NCBI RefSeq assembly: GCF_001907235.1
Contig: NZ_MQVS01000001.1
Span: forward strand, 186,001-250,000
Origin: Buchananella hordeovulneris
GTDB lineage: Bacteria > Actinomycetota > Actinomycetes > Actinomycetales > Actinomycetaceae
Direction of reading: 5' to 3'
DNA length: 64,000 nt
Shown piece by piece: positions 26,561-35,224 of this stretch. The translations under genes were made by a program, and so were the position numbers. Under the pieces are notes generated by a model, which saw nothing but the letters and a program-made list of their open reading frames with translations, had not been told where the DNA came from and ran no database searches. Every line of letters starts with the position of its first letter. Position 1 is the stretch's first letter.

Positions 26561-26949
26561 CCCTAGTTGGCCAGGGGCGCCGGTCCCTGTCTCCCTGGCC
26601 GGTGGGCACCCGCGCTGCTCGCCCTAGTTGGCCAGGGGCGCGGGCTCCTGTCTGCCTGGCCGGTTGGCGCCCGCGCCGCTCGCCCTAGTTGGCCACGGAG
26701 AGAGCACAGGCGCCATATACACCGGATGAGGCGCGTGGGTAGACAACTAGGGCGGTCCCCGCGCGCCCAGGCGGCCAACTAGGGCGGCGGCGCGTCTGTC
26801 TGCCTGGCCGGTGGGCACCCGCGCCGCTCGCCCTAGTTAGCTACGGAGAGAGCACAGGCGCCATATACACCGGATGAGGCGCGTGGGTAGACAACTAGGG
26901 CGGTCCCCGCGCGCCTAGGCGGCCAACTAGGGCGGCGGCGCGTCTGTCT
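26561..26949. repeat. Nested repeats built on CCCTAGTT/AACTAGGG
   Basis: The core octamer occurs eight times in the rplY-pth gap: forward at 26561, 26622, 26683 and 26831, and reversed at 26745, 26777, 26893 and 26925. The first three forward copies mark 61-bp tandem units. A 131-bp segment at 26671-26801 is then repeated at 26819-26949 with three differences (148-bp period). Each large unit has one forward and two reversed cores, so extended stem-loops are possible. I see no gene in 26475-26999. The function is unknown. Confidence 0.85.
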
Positions 26950-26999
26950 CCGGCTGGCGGCAACTTTGCCGGGCGCGGGTGATGCGTCAGGATGGCCTC

Positions 27000-27599
27000 A
27001 TGGGATCTGACGCGTGGCTCGTGGTGGGCCTGGGTAACACGGGGCGCAAGTATGAGGACAACCGGCACAACGTCGGCCGCATGGTGGTGGACCTGTTGGC
27101 GCGCCGGGCGGGGGCGAGCCTGGCCCGCCACCCGTCCCAGACCTACCTTGCCGATGTGCGCCTGGGAGTGGGCCCGGGCGGGGTGCCGGGGCCGCGCGCC
27201 ATCCTGGCCCGCACTAACGGCTACATGAACGTCTCCGGGGGGCCGGTAAAAGCGCTGGCCGCCTATTACGGCATCGCTCCCGAGCGGTTGCTGGTGGTGC
27301 ACGACGAGCTCGACCTTCCCGCCTGGACCCTGCGGCTAAAGCGGGGCGGCGGGGAGGGCGGCCACAACGGCCTGCGATCGATCTCCGGGGCCCTGGGCAC
27401 CCGCGACTACCTGCGCCTGCGCTTCGGGGTGGGGCGCCCACCCGGGCGGCAGGACCCTGCCGACTACGTGTTGTCCGACTTCTCCGCGGCGGAGCAGCCC
27501 GAGCTGGCGCTCCAGCTGGAGCTGGCGGCCGACGCGATCGAGGACGTGGCGGTGCGCGGACTGGAGTTGGCCCAGATGCGGCTGCACGCCGCGCCTTAA
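27000..27599 (+). CDS. pth: Peptidyl-tRNA hydrolase
   Basis: This 199-residue enzyme releases tRNA from stalled peptidyl-tRNA. Active-site residues are H23 in EDNRHNVGRMVVD and D102 in VHDELDLP. The sequence LVVGLGNTGRKYE and GGGEGGHNGLRSI are family signatures. ATG 27000 gives the normal N terminus; two in-frame ATG codons a few triplets upstream (26979, 26982) are possible alternatives. It is followed by mfd, as in other actinobacteria. Confidence 0.94.
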   Translation: MGSDAWLVVGLGNTGRKYEDNRHNVGRMVVDLLARRAGASLARHPSQTYLADVRLGVGPGGVPGPRAILARTNGYMNVSGGPVKALAAYYGIAPERLLVVHDELDLPAWTLRLKRGGGEGGHNGLRSISGALGTRDYLRLRFGVGRPPGRQDPADYVLSDFSAAEQPELALQLELAADAIEDVAVRGLELAQMRLHAAP

Positions 27600-27713
27600 C
27601 ACGGCGCGTGGCCGGTGGCGTGGCGCATTGGCCCGCGCTGGCCTGATCCGGGGATACCTGCCCGGCCACGGCGCGTCCGGCGGCCCACCTCGCCAGCAGG
27701 GCCGCCCACCCCG

Positions 27714-27728
27714 TAGGCTGGCGCGGTG
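27714..27728 (+). promoter_or_regulatory. Leaderless promoter -10 for mfd
   Basis: TAGGCT at 27714-27719 is followed by six bases and the GTG start at 27726, with no Shine-Dalgarno sequence. Confidence 0.6.
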
Positions 27729-30700
27729 CGACTTTCCGGACTGACTCCGCTGTTGGCCAGCGACCCCGCCGTCGCGGCACCCCGCGCCGCCTTGCACTCC
27801 CCTGAGGACCGCACCTTTAGCGTGCCTTTGGCGCTGCGGGGGGCGTTGTTAGCTGAGTTGGCGGCCCCCACGGACGGGGCGGCGGGCCGCCCCCTGGTAG
27901 TGCTGACCGCCACCAGCCGGGAGGCCGAAGACCTCGCGGCCGTGCTCGCCGACTACCTGCCCGCCGCCTGGGCCGACCAGATCGCGCTTTTTCCCGCGTG
28001 GGAGACCCTGCCGCACGAGCGGCTCTCGCCCCGCAGCGACACTATGGCGCGCCGCTCCGCGGTGGCCCGCCGCCTGGCCCATCCGCAAAGTGGGCCGCTG
28101 GCGGGCCCCATTCGGGTGCTCTTGGCCCCCATCCGGGCGGCGGCCGCCCCGATCGTGGCCGGGCTGGGGGAGCGGGAGCCCTTGCAGCTGCAGGTGGGCC
28201 AGAGCTGCGACCTAGCGGCGGCGGTGACGCAGCTGGCGCAGACCGGGTATCGCCGAGTGGACATGGTCGAGCGGCGCGGCGAATTCGCGGTGCGTGGCGG
28301 CATCCTGGATGTCTTCGTGCCCACCGACGCCCACCCGGTGCGGGTGGAGTTCTTCGGGGACGAGGTCGAGGAGATCCGCTCTTTCACGGTGGCTGATCAG
28401 CGCACCTTCGCCCCCGCCCCGCACGGCGTGTGGGCACCGGTGTGCCGCGAGATTCCGCTCGACGCCGCGGTGCGGCAGCGGGCGGCCGCCCTGGCCGGGC
28501 AGCTGCCGGGCGCCGCCGATCTGCTCGCCCAGATCGCCGACGGCCTGGCCCCCGAGGGCATGGAGAGTTTGCTGCCGGTGCTGGTGGACAAGCTCGACAA
28601 TCTGCTGGACCTCGTGGCCCCGGATGCGCTGGTGCTCCTGCACGAGCCGGAACGTATCCGCACCCGGCTGGAGAGCCTGCTGGCCACCTCGGAGGAGTTC
28701 CTGGTGGCCGCGTGGTCGTCGGCCGCGGCGGGCGGCAGCGCCCCCCTTGATCTGCGGGGCGGTTCCTTCCTGCCCCTGCCGCAGATCCGGGCGCGGGCCC
28801 AGGCCCGGGCGCTGCCCTGCTGGCAGGTAACCAGCCTGCCGTCGCTGCCGCAGGCCGACAATCCGGTCGGCGATGCGCACCCCGCTGCGGGCGGCACGGA
28901 CACCCCGGCGGCCGCCCAGGACCTGCCCCCTTACCGCGGTAACATTCCGGCGTTGTTTGCCGACGTCAAGCGGTGGTTGGCCGACGGCCAGCGCGTCGTC
29001 GTCACCACCCAGGGGCCGGGCATGGCCCGCCGGGTGGTCGAGCAGTTCACCGCCGCCGCCCTGCCCGCCACCCTCGCCGAACAACTCACCGCCGCTCCCG
29101 CGCCCGCCAGTCTCACCGTGACCACGGCCGCCCAGCTGCACGGCCTGACCAGCCCGGCGGCGGGCGTCGTCCTCATCGGCGAGGCCGACATCACCGGCCG
29201 GGCCGCCCGCGAGCAGGCCCGCGACCGGGCGGTGCCCGCCCGCCGCAAGAACGCCGTCGATCCGCTGCAGCTGCAGGCCGGGGACTATGTGGTGCATGAG
29301 GTACACGGCGTCGGGCGCTTCGTGGAGCTGATCTCCCGCACCGTCGGCCACGGCACCAAGGCGGGCAAACGCGAATACCTCGTCATCGAATACGCGCCCT
29401 CCAAGCGCGGCCAGCCCGGCGACCGGCTGTTCGTCCCCACCGACAGTCTGGACCAAGTCACCAAGTACGTCGGCGGGGACGCCCCCGCCCTGTCCCGCAT
29501 GGGCGGCGCCGACTGGGCGAAGACCAAGAACAAGGCCCGCGCGGCCGTCAAGGACATCGCCAAGGAGCTGCTGCGCATCTACGCCGCCCGGCAGGCCACC
29601 AAAGGCCACGCCTTCAGCCCGGACACACCCTGGCAGCTGGAGTTGGAGCAGTCCTTCGCCCACGTCGAGACGCCCGACCAGCTGGCCACCATGGACGAGA
29701 TCAAGGCCGACATGGAGCGGGAAGTGCCCATGGACCGGCTGCTGTGCGGTGACGTCGGCTACGGCAAGACCGAGCTGGCGGTGCGCGCGGCCTTCAAGGC
29801 GGTGCAGGACGGCAAGCAGGTGGCGGTCTTGGTGCCCACCACCCTGCTCGTCTCCCAGCACCTGGAGACTTTCACGCAGCGGTACGCCAACTTCCCCGTC
29901 ACCGTGAAGGCCCTCTCGCGCTTCCAGAGCGACAAGGAGGCCCAGGCCGTCAAGGACGGCACCCGGGACGGCAGCGTCGACGTCGTCATCGGCACCCACC
30001 GGCTGCTGACCGGCGAGGTGCGTTTCAAGGACCTCGGCCTGGTGATCATCGACGAGGAGCAGCGCTTTGGGGTGGAGCACAAGGAGACCCTGAAGGCGCT
30101 GCGCGCCAACGTGGATGTGTTGGCAATGAGCGCCACCCCGATCCCGCGCACCCTGGAGATGGCGGTGACGGGCATCCGGGAGATGTCGACCTTGGCCACC
30201 CCGCCGGAGGAACGCCACCCGGTGTTGACCTATGTCGGGGCCTACGAGGAGCGGCAGGTGGCGGCCGCCATCCGCCGCGAGCTGCTGCGCGACGGGCAGG
30301 TCTTCTTCATTCACAACCGCGTCCAGTCGATCATGGACACTGCCGCCAAGCTCACGCGCCTGGTGCCCGAGGCCCGCATCGCGGTGGCGCACGGGCAGAT
30401 GAGCGAGCAGCAGCTTGAGCGCGTGATCGTTGACTTTTGGAACCACGAGTTCGACGTCCTGGTGTGCACCACGATCGTCGAGACGGGGCTGGATATCTCC
30501 AACGCCAACACCCTGATCGTTGACCAGGCCTCCAAGATGGGGCTCAGCCAGCTGCATCAGCTGCGCGGGCGCGTCGGGCGGTCCCGTGAGCGGGCCTACG
30601 CCTACTTCCTCTATCCGGCCTCCCCGGCCCTGACGGAGACCGCGTACGAGCGGTTGCGCACCATCGCGGCCCACACCGACTTGGGGGCCGGGATGCAGGT

Positions 30701-31304
30701 GGCGATGAAGGACTTGGAGATCCGGGGCGCCGGGAACCTGCTCGGCGGCGAGCAGTCCGGGCACATCGCGGGTGTCGGCTTCGACCTGTACGTCCGGATG
30801 GTGGCCGACGCGGTCGCCGAGTACCGGGGGGAGCGGGAGCGGCCCGAGGCCGATGTGCGCATCGACCTGCCGGTGGACGCGCACGTGCCCGAGAGCTACG
30901 TCTCTCACGACCGGCTGCGCCTGGAGATCTACACGAAGATCTCGGCCGCCAGCGACGAGACGGCCCTGGAAGCGGTGCGTGAGGAGCTGGTCGACCGCTA
31001 CGGGCCCGTCCCGGTGCAGGTCGAGCGCCTGCTCGTGCTGGCGCGGCTGCGGGCCGCGGCTCGCGCCCTGGGGCTGGCCGAACTGGTGGTGCAGGCCAAG
31101 CACCTGCGCCTGGCCCCCCTGGAGGTGCCCGACTCCCTGCAGCTGCGCCTGCGGCGCCTCTACCCGGGCTCGGCCGTCAAGCCCGCTATTCGGGCGGTCA
31201 ACGTGCCGCTGCCGCGCCCCCGGGCGCTTGGCACCACTGCGGTGGACGACGACGAGCTGCTGGCCTGGGTAGGCCAGGTACTGGCCGACATCCAGCAGCC
31301 CTAA
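27726..31304 (+). CDS. mfd: Transcription-repair coupling factor
   Basis: A 1192-residue ATPase that removes stalled RNA polymerase and recruits the UvrA repair complex. In order: a UvrB-like damage module (about 1-350), the RNA polymerase-interacting domain with GDYVVHEVHGVGRFVEL (from about 519), and the RecG-like motor with Walker A GDVGYGKTE (near 675), the DEEQRFG box (near 775), SATPIPRTLEMA and the LRGRVGRSRERAYAYF segment. The C-terminal UvrA-binding domain follows (about 1030-1150). Full length for the family. The large open frame on the opposite strand is a GC-codon shadow. Confidence 0.96.
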   Translation: MRLSGLTPLLASDPAVAAPRAALHSPEDRTFSVPLALRGALLAELAAPTDGAAGRPLVVLTATSREAEDLAAVLADYLPAAWADQIALFPAWETLPHERLSPRSDTMARRSAVARRLAHPQSGPLAGPIRVLLAPIRAAAAPIVAGLGEREPLQLQVGQSCDLAAAVTQLAQTGYRRVDMVERRGEFAVRGGILDVFVPTDAHPVRVEFFGDEVEEIRSFTVADQRTFAPAPHGVWAPVCREIPLDAAVRQRAAALAGQLPGAADLLAQIADGLAPEGMESLLPVLVDKLDNLLDLVAPDALVLLHEPERIRTRLESLLATSEEFLVAAWSSAAAGGSAPLDLRGGSFLPLPQIRARAQARALPCWQVTSLPSLPQADNPVGDAHPAAGGTDTPAAAQDLPPYRGNIPALFADVKRWLADGQRVVVTTQGPGMARRVVEQFTAAALPATLAEQLTAAPAPASLTVTTAAQLHGLTSPAAGVVLIGEADITGRAAREQARDRAVPARRKNAVDPLQLQAGDYVVHEVHGVGRFVELISRTVGHGTKAGKREYLVIEYAPSKRGQPGDRLFVPTDSLDQVTKYVGGDAPALSRMGGADWAKTKNKARAAVKDIAKELLRIYAARQATKGHAFSPDTPWQLELEQSFAHVETPDQLATMDEIKADMEREVPMDRLLCGDVGYGKTELAVRAAFKAVQDGKQVAVLVPTTLLVSQHLETFTQRYANFPVTVKALSRFQSDKEAQAVKDGTRDGSVDVVIGTHRLLTGEVRFKDLGLVIIDEEQRFGVEHKETLKALRANVDVLAMSATPIPRTLEMAVTGIREMSTLATPPEERHPVLTYVGAYEERQVAAAIRRELLRDGQVFFIHNRVQSIMDTAAKLTRLVPEARIAVAHGQMSEQQLERVIVDFWNHEFDVLVCTTIVETGLDISNANTLIVDQASKMGLSQLHQLRGRVGRSRERAYAYFLYPASPALTETAYERLRTIAAHTDLGAGMQVAMKDLEIRGAGNLLGGEQSGHIAGVGFDLYVRMVADAVAEYRGERERPEADVRIDLPVDAHVPESYVSHDRLRLEIYTKISAASDETALEAVREELVDRYGPVPVQVERLLVLARLRAAARALGLAELVVQAKHLRLAPLEVPDSLQLRLRRLYPGSAVKPAIRAVNVPLPRPRALGTTAVDDDELLAWVGQVLADIQQP

Positions 31305-32245
31305 CCGAGGTCTATCCGCAGGCGGCTGTGCACAGCCTGGGCCGCAGCCAGCAGCTGCGCACCGCCCCGTACCGTGCAGGTGAAGGGGGTCTGCAGCAGG
31401 TCTGTGATGTAGGCCTGGCAGTTGTTCGTGCGGCCTGTGAGCTGGCAGGTCGTCGGCGAGGTCGCGGTCAGCGTGCCCATGGTTGTTGGCAGCCAGCGGC
31501 TGGCGGTGGCGAGCGGGGCGTCGATATCGACCCGCGTGGGATGCTTCCAGCTGGTGCGTAGGTGTTCGGTGAAGACAGCTGCGGCGTCAAGGTCGCTGGG
31601 CGGGGAGAACTCGCTATCGGTGGCACGGATCTCGGTGATCCGGTCTATCCGGTAGGTGCGGGTTTGGCCTTGGGCGGTGTTGCGCCCGAGGAGGTACCAC
31701 CGGTGTTGGCGAACCACTAAGCCCCACGGTTCCACCAGCCGCAGGTCGGCGGTGCCGCCCGCGACCGGTTGGTAGCGCATCTCGATCCTCACGCGCCGAT
31801 CAATCGCTGTGGCCAGCTGCAGCACGATTGCGGGACTGGGAGCGTTGTTCGTGGCTTGCTCCACGGCGGTGACGGTGGCGAACACTGGGCGGGCGACGTC
31901 GACGGCCCGGGTGGGCAGGGCCCGCAGCACCTTGGCGGCAGCCGAGCGGGCAGCCTGACCGGTGGTGGTCTGCGCGTTTTGCATGAACAGCATGGCTACG
32001 GCCGTCAGTTCCTCCTCGGTGAGCACCAGGGGCGTCCTGGGGCCGCGCTCAATCCGGTAGCCCCCACCGGGGCCAGGGGCAGAGGTTATCGTGAAACCTC
32101 CCGCGCGCAGATTGGTGATGAGGCGACGCACAGCGCGCGGGCTTATCTCCAGCTGTTCGGCCAGTGCCTGGCCGGACAGGCCGGGGCGGAGCTGGAGCAG
32201 TTCGAGGGCGCGCAGTGCCTTGCCGAGGGAGCTGGCGGTATCCAT
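31301..32245 (-). CDS. WYL-domain transcriptional regulator
   Basis: 314 residues. An N-terminal winged helix (about 5-60, with LSGQALAEQLEISPRAVRRL) is followed by a WYL domain whose core reads RQHRWYLLGRNTAQGQTRTY, with DRITEIRATD after it. WYL proteins sense nucleic-acid or nucleotide-like ligands and control nearby genes. It is divergent from the dienelactone-hydrolase-like gene with 56 bp between starts and may control it. ATG 32245 is chosen because TTTAAT lies six bases upstream (leaderless); an upstream ATG at 32281 is possible. The 3' end overlaps mfd by 4 bp. Confidence 0.87.
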   Translation of the reverse strand: MDTASSLGKALRALELLQLRPGLSGQALAEQLEISPRAVRRLITNLRAGGFTITSAPGPGGGYRIERGPRTPLVLTEEELTAVAMLFMQNAQTTTGQAARSAAAKVLRALPTRAVDVARPVFATVTAVEQATNNAPSPAIVLQLATAIDRRVRIEMRYQPVAGGTADLRLVEPWGLVVRQHRWYLLGRNTAQGQTRTYRIDRITEIRATDSEFSPPSDLDAAAVFTEHLRTSWKHPTRVDIDAPLATASRWLPTTMGTLTATSPTTCQLTGRTNNCQAYITDLLQTPFTCTVRGGAQLLAAAQAVHSRLRIDLG

Positions 32246-32301
32246 GCGTTCATTAAAGATGGGGACGCAAATCGTCCGCAACGGTGCCTAGGGTGGTTGG
32301 C
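32246..32301. promoter_or_regulatory. Divergent leaderless promoters, WYL / hydrolase
   Basis: On the plus strand TAGGGT (32289-32294) lies seven bases before ATG 32302. On the minus strand TTTAAT (32257-32252) lies six bases before ATG 32245. The two promoters share 56 bp, so one bound regulator could affect both. Confidence 0.55.
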
Positions 32302-32886
32302 ATGAGTACCGTCGTTCTTTTCCATCACGTCTTGGGGCTAACGCCCGGCATTGAGGCCTTTGCAGACACGCTCCGCGGCGTCGGCCACACCGTGCGCACA
32401 CCCGACCTCTTTGCAGGCAGAACTTTTCCTGAGCTGTCCGCCGGGCTTGCCTACGTTGAACAGCTTGGGGAGGACGAATTGGGGCGGCGAGCGGCAGCGG
32501 CGTGCGCTGATCTACCGCCGAATGTGGTCTACGCGGGCTTCTCTTTGGGGGCCTCGGTAGCCCAACGGCTGCTGCAGAGCCGACAGGGCGCGGCGGGCGC
32601 CATCTTCCTGCATGCCTTCGTCGACCCGGAGCTGCTGCCGGGCGCCTGGCCGATCAATTGTCCGGTCGAGGTGTACGCGACGGAGCGCGACCCGTTCTTC
32701 GTCGGCGATGGGGACTACCAAGCCGCGCAGGCCTGCCAGGAGAGATACGGCAATCTGCGCCTCCACCTGTACCCGGGACGGGGACACCTGGTTTGCGAAC
32801 CCGCCTCCCCGGATTATGACCCCGCTGTGGCGGACTTGCTGACGCAGAACGTGCTGGCCGCCCTGACCAGGATGGACGAGGCATGA
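32302..32886 (+). CDS. Dienelactone-hydrolase-family alpha/beta hydrolase
   Basis: A 194-residue alpha/beta hydrolase. The nucleophile is S81 in AGFSLGAS, where classic dienelactone hydrolase has Cys; D130 (ATERDPFF) and H162 (GRGHLVCE) complete the triad. The FHHVLGLTPG start and LHAFVDPELLPG fit this family. The true substrate is unknown. It overlaps the next gene as ATGA, so the hydrolase and the acetyltransferase are co-translated. Confidence 0.85.
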   Translation: MSTVVLFHHVLGLTPGIEAFADTLRGVGHTVRTPDLFAGRTFPELSAGLAYVEQLGEDELGRRAAAACADLPPNVVYAGFSLGASVAQRLLQSRQGAAGAIFLHAFVDPELLPGAWPINCPVEVYATERDPFFVGDGDYQAAQACQERYGNLRLHLYPGRGHLVCEPASPDYDPAVADLLTQNVLAALTRMDEA

Positions 32887-33488
32887 GCGACCGCCCCGTC
32901 CCCGCAGAGATCCGCGTCGTGCCCTTGGAGCCCCAGACCTGGGACCTTTTCGCCGAACTAGTGGAGCGCAACAACGGTGTGTATGGCGGGTGTTGGTGCA
33001 TCGGGTACCACCCCGAATGCGGCCAGGTACCCCGCGCGGCCCACCGGCAGCTCAAACATGAGCGTGTGCTCCAGGGGGAAGCGCACGCGGCCCTCGTCCT
33101 GGACGCCGACGGGCGGTGCCAGGCCTGGGCCCAGTACGGTTCGCCCGCCGAATTGGCGGGCATAAAGCACAAGCGTGCCTACGACAGACAGCCGCCGCCG
33201 CTGCCCGATTGGCGGCTCACCTGCGTCTATGTCGACCCGAAGCACCGGGGCCGGGGGCTGGCGGTCGCTGCCATCGCGGGTGCCCTGGAGCTCATAGCGG
33301 GGGCGGGCGGTGGGCTCGTGGAGGCGATCAGTGAAACCACGTACGGGCGCTTGGCGCAGGGGCGCTTCCTGTTCACCGCGACTGCGGAACTGCTGGAGAG
33401 CTTCGGCTTTACCAAGGTGTGGCAGGTAGGCAAACACGCCTGGATTCTCACCAGGCAGGTTCCGGCAACGGCTGCCTCCGGCGGGTAG
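32883..33488 (+). CDS. GNAT-family N-acetyltransferase
   Basis: 201 residues. The acetyl-CoA loop is visible as VYVDPKHRGRGLAVAA (HRGRGLA, 121-127), followed by a helix, and the C-terminal half ends in ESFGFTKVWQVGKHAWILTR as in many GNAT enzymes. The N-terminal part contains GGCWCIGYHPECGQ with three Cys, a feature of a broad GNAT subgroup that may not be a metal site. The acceptor is unknown. It starts inside the hydrolase stop. Confidence 0.85.
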   Translation: MSDRPVPAEIRVVPLEPQTWDLFAELVERNNGVYGGCWCIGYHPECGQVPRAAHRQLKHERVLQGEAHAALVLDADGRCQAWAQYGSPAELAGIKHKRAYDRQPPPLPDWRLTCVYVDPKHRGRGLAVAAIAGALELIAGAGGGLVEAISETTYGRLAQGRFLFTATAELLESFGFTKVWQVGKHAWILTRQVPATAASGG

Positions 33489-33492
33489 GGCC

Positions 33493-33522
33493 GCCCGGCT
33501 CCACCCACCGGCGGAGCCGGGC
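33493..33522. terminator. Bidirectional terminator hairpin
   Basis: A 10-bp perfect stem (33493-33502 with 33513-33522) with a ten-base loop lies between two convergent genes. Confidence 0.55.
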
Positions 33523-33547
33523 GCCTTAGCTGCGGCAGGGGCAGCGG

Positions 33548-34027
33548 CTAGCTCTCCCAAGCAACCGTAAGGTGCTCGCCAGAGGGCGTGAGCTTGACGG
33601 CGAGGATCTCGTCCGTGTGCTCGGGGTCGATCAGGTAATCCAGGACGACGCCAGGCTCCTCCTTGTCCGGGTCCGCCAGCCACAGCCCGACGTGGTGGAG
33701 CACCATCGCGGCGGCAAACGCCGCCGGATCGGTCGGCAGCTGGTCGCCGCCCTCCATCTCCTGGACGTGGAAGGTGAGGTAGGAGTCCTCGGCGGTGAGG
33801 TAGGCGGTCAGGGCCGCGCGGGCCTGGCCGTCGACCTCCGGCAGGCGGCCCAGCAGGGCGGCGAAATCGTCGAGGGTGGCGGTGGCCAGCGGGGTGTCGG
33901 CGTCCGCCCACAGGGCGGTCTCCACGGTGAGAGGGCCGAGGGGGAGCTCGCGCTCCCAGATGACGTCAAAGTCGTCTAGGTCGGCGGTGGACAGGGAACC
34001 GAAGTACGGGTGCGTGCTCGTCGTCAT
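33548..34027 (-). CDS. DUF2004-like hypothetical protein
   Basis: A 159-residue acidic soluble protein. The pattern PYFGSLSTADLDDFDVIWE, then TLDDFAALLGRLPEVD, resembles DUF2004 proteins, which have no known function. It appears leaderless: TAGGCT on the minus strand (34039-34034) is followed by six bases and ATG 34027. It is transcribed away from the WXG-like cassette and may belong to the same accessory region. Confidence 0.7.
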   Translation of the reverse strand: MTTSTHPYFGSLSTADLDDFDVIWERELPLGPLTVETALWADADTPLATATLDDFAALLGRLPEVDGQARAALTAYLTAEDSYLTFHVQEMEGGDQLPTDPAAFAAAMVLHHVGLWLADPDKEEPGVVLDYLIDPEHTDEILAVKLTPSGEHLTVAWES

Positions 34028-34103
34028 GGTGGCAGCCTACGGGCGGGCACTGACATTTCGGAGGACGGGGCGCCGTTTTGCCGGGCGGTTGGACGGTGGC
34101 TGC

Positions 34104-34140
34104 TAGGGTCAAACTGTCTGCTGCAGCTAAGGAGCGTTCA
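34104..34140 (+). promoter_or_regulatory. Promoter and RBS of the WXG-like cassette
   Basis: An extended -10 box TGCTAGGGT (34101-34109) gives a short leader, and an AAGGAG site (about 34129-34134) precedes ATG 34141. No good -35 is seen. Confidence 0.45.
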
Positions 34141-34443
34141 ATGGGGAACTCACTGGAGGTTGACACTGGCGGGGTGCGGGAAGCGGCCCGCGCCGTGCAA
34201 GCAGTGGGCGAGGAGTTTGAGGCGCTGTCCGATGGGGAGCTTTACCACGGCAGAGATTTCGGCGACAGCTTGCTGGCGCGGGCGGTGGAGAGTTATGGCA
34301 AGGATATAGAGGACCGGACCTACCGCCTGCACAACTGGTGCGTACGTTCCAGCGGGGCGCTGGAGGATTTCGCCGCCGACGTGGAGAGCACCGAAGAGGA
34401 GATCGAGTACGACTTCACCTACGAAGCGTTGGGGGTGAGCTGA
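34141..34443 (+). CDS. Small WXG/ESX-like helical protein
   Basis: A 100-residue acidic helical protein of unknown function. It starts MGNSLEVDTGGVREAARAVQ and has NWC at about residues 61-63 between two long helical stretches, so it has the size and shape of WXG100-superfamily proteins, which form helical hairpins and pair with type VII secretion substrates. The exact WXG triad is absent. It lies 4 bp before a second helical protein and 500 bp before a calpain-like fragment. A partner or chaperone of a secreted toxin is inferred from size, fold pattern and context. Confidence 0.6.
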   Translation: MGNSLEVDTGGVREAARAVQAVGEEFEALSDGELYHGRDFGDSLLARAVESYGKDIEDRTYRLHNWCVRSSGALEDFAADVESTEEEIEYDFTYEALGVS

Positions 34444-34447
34444 GCCC

Positions 34448-34948
34448 ATGGCCGGACTTTTCGCGGGGATGCTGCCCCAGGTCCCCGGAGATCCCGCCGC
34501 CATCTTGCGACTTGCCGACGATCTGCGCCGCAAATCGGCAACGGTCGAGGAGCAGGACAGTTCTCTGCGGCAGGTCGAGTGGCAGTTAAACGATTGGGAG
34601 GGGAAAACCGTCGCAGCCTGCCGCGAGGTGTTGCAGGGCGTAAAAGGCGACCTGGCTGAGCTGCAGGACGGCTATCTGCAGGGCAGTCGAGCGTTGGAGT
34701 ATTACGCCTGGCAGCCGTGGGCCACGCAAGAGGAGATACTTAAGCTGCGGCGGGAGCTCGCGGCATTGGATGACGAGGCGGCCCGGAACTTTGCGCTTCG
34801 TGGCGTGGCGGGGGTGGTGGAGATAATTCCCCGCGTGCACGCCATCCAGCGGGACTACAACCAGTACTGCCGCCAGATAGCGAAAGATACCCAGGACTGT
34901 GCCGCCCAGCTCTATCAGGGGCTGCATATTGAGCCCGTGGTGTTGTGA
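34448..34948 (+). CDS. LXG/WXG-like helical protein
   Basis: 166 residues, almost all helical by composition. It starts with PQVPGDPAAILRLADDLRRK, then VEWQLNDWEGKTVAACREVL; the first 100 residues resemble the WXG/LXG-type N-terminal domains that target polymorphic toxins to type VII secretion. No toxin domain follows in this frame. Instead its stop overlaps the start of the calpain-like fragment as GTGA, so a former single toxin, split into an N-terminal trafficking part and a protease part, is possible. Confidence 0.6.
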   Translation: MAGLFAGMLPQVPGDPAAILRLADDLRRKSATVEEQDSSLRQVEWQLNDWEGKTVAACREVLQGVKGDLAELQDGYLQGSRALEYYAWQPWATQEEILKLRRELAALDDEAARNFALRGVAGVVEIIPRVHAIQRDYNQYCRQIAKDTQDCAAQLYQGLHIEPVVL

Positions 34949-35223
34949 ACGAGCAGAACATCAATATCGGTCGCCGGGAACGGCTCACCGCGAGCGAGCT
35001 GGACCGGGTGCTGCTTGAGCTGAATAATCTCGACCCCCGCCGCATGAAACAGGGAAAAATCGGCGACTGCTACTACCTGGCGTCGCTGATGGCCGTGGCC
35101 AACTCGCCGCAGGGCCGAGACTTTATTGCTGGCTGCCTGCGGCCCCATTACGGACCGGATCGACCTTTAGGGTTTCTTGGGACGATTTTGAAAAATGTTT
35201 TGGCGATGTTAGTGTCGGAGTGA
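34945..35223 (+). CDS. Truncated calpain-like (C2) cysteine protease
   Basis: 92 residues starting at GTG 34945. The segment MKQGKIGDCYYLASLMAVAN matches the calpain active-site block (QG.LGDC.FLA), with C42 as the putative nucleophile, followed by SPQGRDFIAGCLRP. Calpain domains need a His and an Asn more than 100 residues further on; these are missing because the frame stops after GFLGTILKNVLAMLVSE. The last 20 codons are low in GC. It is therefore probably a broken protease toxin, or the Cys half of one. It overlaps the LXG-like gene by 4 bp. Confidence 0.65.
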   Translation: MNEQNINIGRRERLTASELDRVLLELNNLDPRRMKQGKIGDCYYLASLMAVANSPQGRDFIAGCLRPHYGPDRPLGFLGTILKNVLAMLVSE

Positions 35224-35224
35224 G

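Noticed and set aside
28212-31103. 963-codon open frame opposite mfd
   Set aside because: The peptide is His/Gly/Arg/Gln-rich without motifs, and lies fully antisense to a complete Mfd. It is a high-GC codon shadow.
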